Below are positions 1 through 5,329 of a stretch of DNA of 6,197 nt, one piece after another (within the stretch, counting starts at the first letter, position 1; each line of letters begins with the position of its first letter). Position numbers and translations under genes: made by a program. The notes below the pieces were generated by a model. The model worked only from the letters and a program-made list of their open reading frames with translations, made no database searches and was not told the origin of the DNA. Source of the DNA: Thiohalobacter sp. (GTDB taxonomy: Bacteria > Pseudomonadota > Gammaproteobacteria > Thiohalobacterales > Thiohalobacteraceae); the NCBI GenBank assembly GCA_027030825.1, contig JALVEM010000001.1:1-6197 (forward strand). The letters run 5' to 3'.

Positions 1-1549
1 CCTGCTGGCCACCGGCGGCACCGGCTGGGAAGAAGGCGGCGTGCGCCTGGATCTCAACCTGACCCACACCGACGGCTGGCGCGACGCCACCGAATACGAC
101 CGCCAGAGCGCCACCCTGCGCTGGGATGCCTTCCTGGAAGGCGGCGCCACCGTGAAGACGGTCCTGGCGGCCTCCAACATCGACCAGCAGACCGCCGGCA
201 GTTCGCGCCTGCTGCAGGACGACTATTACAACAATCCGACGCGCAACTACACGCCGATCTCCTACCGAGACGTGCAGGCGGTGCGTCTCTCCGTGGCCTG
301 GGAGAAAGAGGATGCCGACTCGCTGGTCAGCGTCACGCCGTACCTGCGGCACAACGTGATGGAGCTGCTGCCCAATTGGTCGCTGAGCTACGACCCGACG
401 GTCTATGAGACGCGCAACGATTCCTTCGGTGTACTGTTCAAGTACCGGCGCGACTTCGCACCCATGCAGACCCGCCTCATCGCCGGCCTGGATGTCGACT
501 ACAGCCCCGGCGGGCGCACCGAGCACGCCATCAACCCGACCCTGGACACCGACGGCAGGACCTACGTGAGCTACACGGTGGACAGCCTCATCTACGACTA
601 CGACGTCACCTACCAGGCCTTCTCCCCTTATGTCCATGTGGAGTTCTCGCCGTCCGAGAGGCTGCGTCTCTCCGCGGGTCTGCGCTACGACAACGCCGAG
701 TTCGACTATGACAACAAGCTGGGCGAGCTGACCACCGGTTCGCACCGCCGGCCGGCCAGCACCACGGTCGATTTCGAACACCTGAGTCCAAAGCTGGGGG
801 CGACCTGGCGTATCGCCGGCCGTCTCAACGCCTTCGTCTCCTACCGGCACGCCTTCCGGGTGCCCTCCGAGAGCCAGCTCTTCCGGCAGGGGAAGGCAGA
901 GGACACGGTGGGCCTGGATCCGGTCAAGGTGGACAGTTACGAGATCGGCGTGCGCGGCGGTCGGTCGGGGGGACTGGAATACGAGGTCTCCTTCTACCGG
1001 ATGGTCAAGAAGGACGACATCCTCACCTATCGGGATCCGGCCACCGGCGACCGGTACTCGGTCAACGCGGGCGAGACACTGCACCGCGGCATCGAGACGC
1101 GCATCGTCTGGGCCACCGGCACCTGGGATTTCGATCTGGCCGCTTCCTATGCCAAGCACACCTACGAGGAGTGGGTGATCGGCAGCACCGACTACAGCGG
1201 CAACGAGATGGAATCGGCGCCGCGGCTCGTCGCCAGCGCCCGCGCCGGTTACCGCGCGCCCTGGCTCGACGGCGGCCGCGCCGAACTCGAACTGGTGCGG
1301 CTGGGATCCTACTGGATGGACCAGGCCAACACCTACAAGTACGATGGCCACAGCCTGCTCAACCTACGCGTGAACTATCCGTTCAACGAGCGGCTGGAGT
1401 TCCATGGCCGGGTGATGAACCTCACCGACCGGCGTTATGCCACCTCGGCCAGATACAAGCCGGCATCCTGGGGCAAGCCCGAGAAATTCGAGTACGCACC
1501 GGGGCTGGAGCGCACGTTGTACATCGGGCTCCGCTACCGGTTCCTGTGA
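1..1549 (+). CDS. TonB-dependent outer-membrane receptor, C-terminal barrel part (5' end outside window)
   Basis: The reading frame is open from base 2 to the TGA at 1547-1549, giving 515 visible residues; the true start, signal peptide, TonB box and probably the whole plug lie before the window. The visible part reads as alternating amphipathic beta-strands with aromatic girdles and polar loops. Barrel-type segments include LSPKLGATWRI, NAFVSYRHAFRVPSE, VDSYEIGVRGG and LHRGIETRIVW, a pattern typical of the barrel of CirA/FecA/BtuB-like receptors. The protein ends in YIGLRYRFL, close to the usual C-terminal strand signature, although the last residue is Leu with Phe just before it. The GTG at 41 is in frame but is internal, not a start. 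Such receptors import siderophores, haem, cobalamin, metal chelates or glycans using TonB-ExbBD energy; the substrate cannot be told here. The next gene follows after 16 nt, so an operon is likely. Family call is firm, substrate unknown. Confidence 0.92.
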   Translation, partial: LLATGGTGWEEGGVRLDLNLTHTDGWRDATEYDRQSATLRWDAFLEGGATVKTVLAASNIDQQTAGSSRLLQDDYYNNPTRNYTPISYRDVQAVRLSVAWEKEDADSLVSVTPYLRHNVMELLPNWSLSYDPTVYETRNDSFGVLFKYRRDFAPMQTRLIAGLDVDYSPGGRTEHAINPTLDTDGRTYVSYTVDSLIYDYDVTYQAFSPYVHVEFSPSERLRLSAGLRYDNAEFDYDNKLGELTTGSHRRPASTTVDFEHLSPKLGATWRIAGRLNAFVSYRHAFRVPSESQLFRQGKAEDTVGLDPVKVDSYEIGVRGGRSGGLEYEVSFYRMVKKDDILTYRDPATGDRYSVNAGETLHRGIETRIVWATGTWDFDLAASYAKHTYEEWVIGSTDYSGNEMESAPRLVASARAGYRAPWLDGGRAELELVRLGSYWMDQANTYKYDGHSLLNLRVNYPFNERLEFHGRVMNLTDRRYATSARYKPASWGKPEKFEYAPGLERTLYIGLRYRFL

Positions 1550-1552
1550 GGC

Positions 1553-1557
1553 GGAGG
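1553..1557 (+). promoter_or_regulatory. Ribosome binding site setting the start of the propeller gene
   Basis: GGAGG lies 8 nt before the ATG at 1566, just after the receptor stop codon. It supports ATG 1566 over the in-frame GTG at 1560 (2 nt from the GGAGG) and over starts further upstream, which would place the signal peptide internally. Confidence 0.7.
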
Positions 1558-1565
1558 CGGTGCGG

Positions 1566-2795
1566 ATGCGCCCGCAAGCCTGGTTCGCGGCGGCCGCGCT
1601 GCTCGGGGCCTTCCTGTCACCCGCCCCTGCCCTTGGCGGGCAGGGGCGGGCGTGCGCCGATGCCGCGCGGCCGGTCAGTGTGCGCTGTGCCCGGGCCGTC
1701 ACGCCCTTCGTCGACGGGCACGGCGGCCTGTGGCTGGCGTGGGCGCATGGCGGCCACGTCTACGTCCAGCACGCCGAGACCCCGGAGGCGCCCCTCTCGC
1801 CACCGCGGGTGGTCAACCGCAGCCCGGAAGAGGTTGCCGCTTTCGGGGAACACCGCCCCAAGCTGGCGGTGGACGCGGCGGGCCGGGTTCATGTCACCTG
1901 GACACGGCGCGGGGCGCGCCGTTTCAGCGGTGACGTGCGTTACAGCCGCTCGCTCGACGGCGGCCGCAGCTTCAGCGAACCGGTGACACTCAACTCGGAC
2001 CGGCAGGAGATCGGGCACCGCTTCGACGTCCTGGCGGTCGATGCCGCAGGACGCCTGGTCGTCGCCTGGCTGGACAAGCGCGACCGAACCCGTGCCGAGG
2101 CCGCAGGCCGGCGCTACCGCGGCGCAGCCCTCTATTACCGCTGGTCGGCCGACGGGGGCGCCCGCTTCCAACCCGACCGCAAGCTGGTCGATCACACCTG
2201 CGAGTGCTGCCGGCTGGCGCTGGCCGCGGAACCGGAGGGCGGGCTGGTGCTCCTCTGGCGGCACATCTTCGAGGGTGGTGTGCGCGATCACGCCCTCATG
2301 CGCCTGGCGGAACCGGGGCGGCCGGGCGTGATGCGCAGGGCCAGTTTCGACGGCTGGCGCATCGACGCCTGTCCTCATCACGGCCCGGCGCTGGCGGTGG
2401 AGGCACATGGGGTCTGGCACCTGGCCTGGTACACCGGGGCAGGACCGCAACCCGGGCTGCGCTATGCCCGCACCCGGGATGGCGGGCGCAGCTTCTCGCC
2501 GCCTGTCCGCTTCGGTGATCCCCAGGCGGACGCCGGTCATCCCGCCCTGCTCGCAGTCGGCCGGCGCATCCACCTGGCCTGGAGGGAATTCGACGGCCGC
2601 CGCAGTCGCATCCTCGGCATGCGTTCCGAAGATGGGGGCGAGACCTGGAGTACGGCGCGGGTACTGGCCGAGGTGCCCGGCGAAGCGGACTACCCGTACC
2701 TGGTGGCGTGGCGGGACCGGGTTTTCCTCTCCTGGCAGACCCGGCAGGCAGGCTACCGGCGGGTGGAACTCACCGTCCGGCCGGAAGGAGGCTGA
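1566..2795 (+). CDS. Secreted Asp-box (sialidase/BNR-like) beta-propeller protein with CxCC and CPHHG motifs
   Basis: 409 aa from ATG 1566, chosen because of the GGAGG 8 nt upstream and because it starts directly on a signal peptide (charged MRPQ, hydrophobic core about residues 6-18, likely cleavage near ALG at 22-24). The mature part has four Asp-box motifs (S/T-x-D-G-G-x-x-F/W): SLDGGRSF at 129, SADGGARF at 194, TRDGGRSF at 303 and SEDGGETW at 354. Between these are repeated strands of the type HVTW, VVAWLD, HLAWYT, HLAWRE and FLSWQT, as in a six-bladed sialidase-like propeller. I did not identify the arginine triad or the FRIP-type motif of true sialidases, so glycosidase activity is doubtful. 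Cysteines C212-x-C214-C215 and C269 followed by PHHG are distinctive and could bind a metal or form disulfides. I recall similar proteins with the same two motifs, annotated only as sialidase-family or BNR-repeat proteins. The gene lies between a TonB receptor and a TlpA-like gene, so a periplasmic or surface role in ligand handling is likely. Fold is well supported; function unknown. Confidence 0.85.
   Translation: MRPQAWFAAAALLGAFLSPAPALGGQGRACADAARPVSVRCARAVTPFVDGHGGLWLAWAHGGHVYVQHAETPEAPLSPPRVVNRSPEEVAAFGEHRPKLAVDAAGRVHVTWTRRGARRFSGDVRYSRSLDGGRSFSEPVTLNSDRQEIGHRFDVLAVDAAGRLVVAWLDKRDRTRAEAAGRRYRGAALYYRWSADGGARFQPDRKLVDHTCECCRLALAAEPEGGLVLLWRHIFEGGVRDHALMRLAEPGRPGVMRRASFDGWRIDACPHHGPALAVEAHGVWHLAWYTGAGPQPGLRYARTRDGGRSFSPPVRFGDPQADAGHPALLAVGRRIHLAWREFDGRRSRILGMRSEDGGETWSTARVLAEVPGEADYPYLVAWRDRVFLSWQTRQAGYRRVELTVRPEGG
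1620..1650 (+). repeat. Perfect 13-bp inverted repeat (hairpin) inside the propeller gene's signal-peptide region
   Basis: The left arm CCCGCCCCTGCCC (1620-1632) is exactly complementary to the right arm GGGCAGGGGCGGG (1638-1650), with a 5-nt loop TTGGC. All but one of the 13 pairs are G-C. It lies 54 nt after the ATG and encodes about residues 19-29, around signal-peptide cleavage. No T-run follows, so it is not an ordinary intrinsic terminator. It could form a very stable mRNA hairpin between the receptor and the two downstream genes. Confidence 0.85.
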
Positions 2796-2796
2796 T

Positions 2797-3276
2797 ATGC
2801 GGCGCTGGTGGCTTTTGGCTTGCCTGGCCGTCCTGCTGGGGAGCGGGGGCGCACGGCTGTCCGCCGCCCCCCTGGTCTGGGAAGAGGACAGCTGGGCGGA
2901 GATATTCGCCAGGCGGGGAGAGCGTGCCTTCGTGGTGGCCTTCTGGTCGCTGGAGTGCCCGCCCTGCTACCGCGAGCTGGACCAGTGGGCGGCCCTGAAG
3001 CGGCGCCTCGCCATCCTGGACCTGGTGCTCGTCTCGGTCGATGGACCCGAGGCGGCCGAAGAGATCGAGGCAGTGCTCGAGGAACGGGGGCTGGGGTGGG
3101 CCGAGGCGCGGGTCTTCGAGGAGGGGAACAGCCTGCGCCTGCGACGGGCCGTGGATCCGGCCTGGCGCGGCGAGCTGCCGCGCACCTACTTCTTGCGCGG
3201 GGGGCGCGTGGTGCGGGCCGTCAGCGGCGTGCCGGATCCCGGTTTCGTCGAAGGCTGGCTTCTGGAGCGGCCCTGA
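2797..3276 (+). CDS. TlpA-type exported thioredoxin-fold thiol:disulfide oxidoreductase
   Basis: 159 aa. The ATG at 2797 has AAGGAGG (2785-2791) 5 nt before it and lies one base after the propeller stop, so the two genes are probably translationally coupled. The N-terminus is a signal peptide or anchor: MRRWW, then a hydrophobic run at about 6-17, with possible cleavage after LSA (22-24). The thioredoxin fold follows: a strand at AFVVAFWS (44-51), the active site C54-P-P-C57, a strand at LVLVSVD (76-82), the cis-proline P128 in ELPRTYFL, and a C-terminal GRVVRAVSG strand. This is a minimal TlpA/ResA-like domain. The residue before the first Cys is Glu (SLECPPC) where most TlpA/ResA members have Trp, which may alter redox behaviour. 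Family members reduce disulfides or metal-centre cysteines in the periplasm, for example of apo-cytochrome c or CuA/Sco proteins. The neighbour's CxCC cysteines are a plausible target, but this is inference. A lipobox reading of LLAC at 6-9 is unlikely, being too close to the start. Confidence 0.88.
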   Translation: MRRWWLLACLAVLLGSGGARLSAAPLVWEEDSWAEIFARRGERAFVVAFWSLECPPCYRELDQWAALKRRLAILDLVLVSVDGPEAAEEIEAVLEERGLGWAEARVFEEGNSLRLRRAVDPAWRGELPRTYFLRGGRVVRAVSGVPDPGFVEGWLLERP

Positions 3277-3290
3277 CCGTCATGGGATCG

Positions 3291-3320
3291 CCACGGAAGC
3301 ACACGGAAACGCACGGGATG
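3291..3320. repeat. Three tandem 10-nt units with core CACGG
   Basis: CCACGGAAGC, ACACGGAAAC and GCACGGGATG lie head to tail in the convergent spacer. The first two differ at two positions and the third is more diverged. I recall CACGGAA-rich intergenic repeats in many proteobacterial genomes, often with a TTCCGTG counterpart; here the complementary half is absent, so this could be a decayed or partial copy. Function unknown. Confidence 0.5.
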
Positions 3321-3329
3321 ATGGGCACG

Positions 3330-3379
3330 TTCCGCTTCGCTCATCCAAGAGGCCTGGCGGCGTTCCGGATGAGCCGGAA
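3330..3379. terminator. Interrupted inverted repeat between convergent genes, possible bidirectional terminator
   Basis: GCTCATCC (3339-3346) pairs perfectly with GGATGAGC (3367-3374). Outside this, TTCCG (3330-3334) pairs with CGGAA (3375-3379) if the CTTC at 3335-3338 is bulged out. The loop is 20 nt. It directly abuts the stop codon of the soeC-like gene and lies 53 nt beyond the TlpA-like gene, which fits a shared end-of-transcript structure. No run of T follows on either strand, so classical Rho-independent termination is not shown. Confidence 0.35.
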
Positions 3380-4366
3380 TCAGACCGTCTGGTAGTAGAG
3401 GTTCTGCGGGTGCCGGGCCTGGGCGAAGAAGGTCCAGCGCTCGGCGATCAGCCCCAGATACTGGGTGACGAAGGCCGCTGCGAACAGGGCATGGGCGTTC
3501 GTGGCGATGGCGACCGTCAGCAGCAGTACCGGTACCAGAAAGCTCATGATCATCCCGGTCCACATCATGCGGCAGACGAAACCTTCCGGCTTGCCGTGGA
3601 AGAATTCGCGGGTATTGAAGCTGCCGCCCATCGCTCCCTGGGATTTCTGGACGATCCGGGTATGGCGCACGCCAATGGCCGTCTGCAGGGTGGAGACAGG
3701 CTTGAGCCGTGCATTGCGGATCCAGGCGGCGGTGCGGCCCAGCATGGCGAAGGTCGTGAGAATCAGGCTCCAGACGGCGTAGAACTGCACGAGTCCGGGC
3801 GCCTGCCAGGCTGCCCAGGCCGTGGCCGCCATGAAGCCGGAGGCCCCGCCCATCAGGATGAAGTTGATCACCGTCAGCGGCGTGGCCCATTCGCGCAGGA
3901 ACTTGAGGCAGGCGTAGATCATGCCGGTGGCCACGAACAGGCCGAAGGCCAGCAGGGTGCCGATGCCGCCCATGACCAGCGTGAGGGTCACGGCGACCCG
4001 TCCTTCCGCGCCCAGCGTGGCCAGCACCGGATTCCAGCCGGTGTAGTGGGCAAGGCCGTAGAGGAAGACGACGGCCATGAAGGCCGGCAGCAGGATCACT
4101 TCGCGGGAAAGCCAGGAGGTGCGCCAGCGGGCCACCGCGCGCCAGCCGCGTTCGGGATGGCCGAGATGGAACATGGAGGCGATCAGTCCGGCCATCAGAA
4201 AGCCCAGCGCCAGCGCGCTGCCTTCGCCATAGAAGACGCGGGTATCGATGCCCGCGGGCAGCACGCGCACGGCGGCATAGAGTTCGCTGGTGTAGAGCGC
4301 GAGGAAGAGCCCCTGGCCGACGCCGATCAGTGTGGTCAGAAAGATGACGGAAAAGGCAGGATGCAT
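3380..4366 (-). CDS. soeC: SoeC-like membrane anchor (DmsC family) of sulfite dehydrogenase
   Basis: 328 aa, integral membrane protein. Its role is to anchor the SoeAB catalytic subunits to the cytoplasmic face of the inner membrane and pass electrons to quinone. About eight hydrophobic segments are visible (roughly 7-31, 49-67, 88-107, 124-148, 165-187, 195-211, 270-290 and 293-308). The DmsC-family signature FHLGHPERGW (66-75) is followed by SWLSREV (84-90). By motif, H67 matches the DmsC histidine implicated in quinol binding. The ATG at 4364-4366 was chosen because GGAG (4376-4379) lies 9 nt upstream and the protein then starts on the first membrane segment (MHPAFSVIFL). A GTG at 4429 would add 21 polar residues and has no Shine-Dalgarno sequence. 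It follows soeB by 150 nt on the same strand. NrfD/PsrC-type anchors are the alternative, but the HLGHP motif favours DmsC/SoeC. The soeC name relies on context with the SoeB-like gene. Confidence 0.88.
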   Translation of the reverse strand: MHPAFSVIFLTTLIGVGQGLFLALYTSELYAAVRVLPAGIDTRVFYGEGSALALGFLMAGLIASMFHLGHPERGWRAVARWRTSWLSREVILLPAFMAVVFLYGLAHYTGWNPVLATLGAEGRVAVTLTLVMGGIGTLLAFGLFVATGMIYACLKFLREWATPLTVINFILMGGASGFMAATAWAAWQAPGLVQFYAVWSLILTTFAMLGRTAAWIRNARLKPVSTLQTAIGVRHTRIVQKSQGAMGGSFNTREFFHGKPEGFVCRMMWTGMIMSFLVPVLLLTVAIATNAHALFAAAFVTQYLGLIAERWTFFAQARHPQNLYYQTV

Positions 4367-4516
4367 GCGCAGGATCTCCGTGCGACTGTGAGGTTGAGGG
4401 CGGAATGCATGACGGTGGGATGAGGCCACCGACCGCCGCGCCTGAAATTCCGGCAGTGTTGCGCGAAAGGGAGGGTACCGCCGGCAGTGGCGCGACGGCC
4501 GATGACTCCCTTCATT
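4367..4516 (-). other. 150-nt soeB-soeC spacer with an imperfect direct repeat
   Basis: On the plus strand CCGGCAGTG occurs at 4450-4458 and 4481-4489. The copies are followed by TTGCGCGA and GCGCGA, so about 15 bp repeat with a 2-nt difference at a spacing of 31 nt. The ribosome binding site of soeC (GGAG on the minus strand) is at 4376-4379. A 73-codon frame runs through the spacer into soeC but shows no credible protein. No convincing promoter or hairpin terminator was found. Confidence 0.5.
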
Positions 4517-5248
4517 TTACCAGCTTGTGACATCATCGAGGGTGGGTTCGTCAACACGTTGTTTCAGCTTGCGTTTTTCCTTCTTCAGCGGGTTGTCCGC
4601 CCGTTCCAGCTCGTCCTCGTGGAGCGTGATCCTGGTCTTGCGGCGCGGCAGGTAGTGGTTGGCCGGCCGCGTGCCCCACTCGGGCATCAGCGGATAGCCG
4701 CCGTTTTCGCGGATGGCGACGGAGACTTCGGATTCGGGGTCGTGCACGTCGCCGAACAGCCGGGCGTTGGTGGGGCAGGCGAGCACACAGGCCGGCTTGC
4801 GTTCAGATTCCGGCAGGTCTTCGTTGTAGATGCGGTCCACGCAGAGGGTGCATTTCTTCATCACCTTCTGCATCTCGTCGAGCTCGCGGGCGCCGTAGGG
4901 GCAGGCCCAGGAGCAGTACTTGCAGCCGATGCACTTGTCGTAGTCGACCAGCACGATGCCGTCCTGTTCGCGCTTGTAGCTGGCGCCCGTGGGGCAGACC
5001 GGCACGCAGGGCGGATCCTCGCAGTGCAGGCAGCTCTTGGGGAAGTGGACCGTCTCGGTGTGTGGGAAGGCACCGACCTCGAAGGTCTGCACCCGGTTGA
5101 AGAAGGTGCCGGTGGGGCCGGCCTCGTAGGGGTGGCAGTCCGACATGGGGCCGGCCGGCCCGGAGGTGTTCCACTCCTTGCAGGAAGTCACGCAGGCGTG
5201 GCAGCCCACGCAGACGTTGAGGTCGATGACCAGAGCCAGTTGTGTCAT
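4517..5248 (-). CDS. soeB: SoeB-like iron-sulfur subunit of sulfite dehydrogenase, four [4Fe-4S] clusters
   Basis: 243 aa. It carries electrons from the molybdenum subunit to the membrane anchor on the cytoplasmic side. Sixteen cysteines form four ferredoxin-type sets: C13/16/19/23, C73/76/81/85, C106/109/112/116 and C133/136/154/158, as in the DmsB/NrfC/PhsB family. There is no Tat or Sec signal; the protein begins directly at MTQLALVIDLNVCVGC, as expected for a cytoplasmic Soe subunit. The ATG at 5246-5248 has GAGGA (5255-5259 on the minus strand) 6 nt upstream. The C-terminus has a lysine/arginine-rich stretch at about 219-226. The sequence closely matches what I recall of purple-sulfur-bacterial SoeB (for example the PKSCLHCEDPPCVPVCPTG region), which favours sulfite dehydrogenase over polysulfide, thiosulfate or DMSO reductase. 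Substrate direction cannot be proven from this subunit. It lies between soeA (81 nt upstream) and soeC (150 nt downstream). Confidence 0.93.
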   Translation of the reverse strand: MTQLALVIDLNVCVGCHACVTSCKEWNTSGPAGPMSDCHPYEAGPTGTFFNRVQTFEVGAFPHTETVHFPKSCLHCEDPPCVPVCPTGASYKREQDGIVLVDYDKCIGCKYCSWACPYGARELDEMQKVMKKCTLCVDRIYNEDLPESERKPACVLACPTNARLFGDVHDPESEVSVAIRENGGYPLMPEWGTRPANHYLPRRKTRITLHEDELERADNPLKKEKRKLKQRVDEPTLDDVTSW

Positions 5249-5329
5249 TCGGTGTCCTCGTCTTGTCCGGTTTTTTTCGGTTCGGCGCTGCGCCGCCCGC
5301 CCACGGCCTCCGGCGGCTCGCCCTGCGGG
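5249..5329 (-). other. GC-rich structured soeA-soeB spacer
   Basis: The 81-nt gap holds three small inverted repeats (plus-strand positions): GCCC-TGC-GGGC at 5320-5330, GCCGCC/GGCGGC at 5292-5297 and 5312-5317, and GGCG-CTG-CGCC at 5284-5294. The last two share bases, so not all can form at once. On the mRNA strand a run of seven A (5271-5277) and the GAGGA ribosome binding site (5255-5259) follow. The structure could stabilise soeA mRNA or tune soeB translation. There is no T-run in the sense direction, so no terminator is called. Confidence 0.4.

Noticed and set aside
1617..2573. 318-codon minus-strand frame opposite the propeller gene
   Set aside because: Antisense shadow; the sense strand has a signal peptide and four Asp-boxes.
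2812..2823. LLAC in the TlpA-like protein as a lipoprotein signal
   Set aside because: The Cys is at residue 9, too close to the N-terminus, with the hydrophobic core continuing after it.
3041..4423. 460-codon plus-strand frame across the TlpA-like gene and soeC
   Set aside because: It overlaps two clear genes and the translation is compositionally biased (Gly, His, Gln, Arg) without domain features.
4514..4519. TAAAAT on the minus strand as a -10 box for soeC
   Set aside because: It coincides with the soeB stop codon and no acceptable -35 hexamer lies at the right distance.
4336..4557. 73-codon minus-strand frame through the soeB-soeC spacer
   Set aside because: It overlaps the end of soeB and the start of soeC, has no clear ribosome binding site and no recognisable protein pattern.
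5271..5277. T7 run on the plus strand as an intrinsic terminator
   Set aside because: On the plus strand no stem-loop precedes it, and on the minus strand, where the genes are read, it is an A-run.
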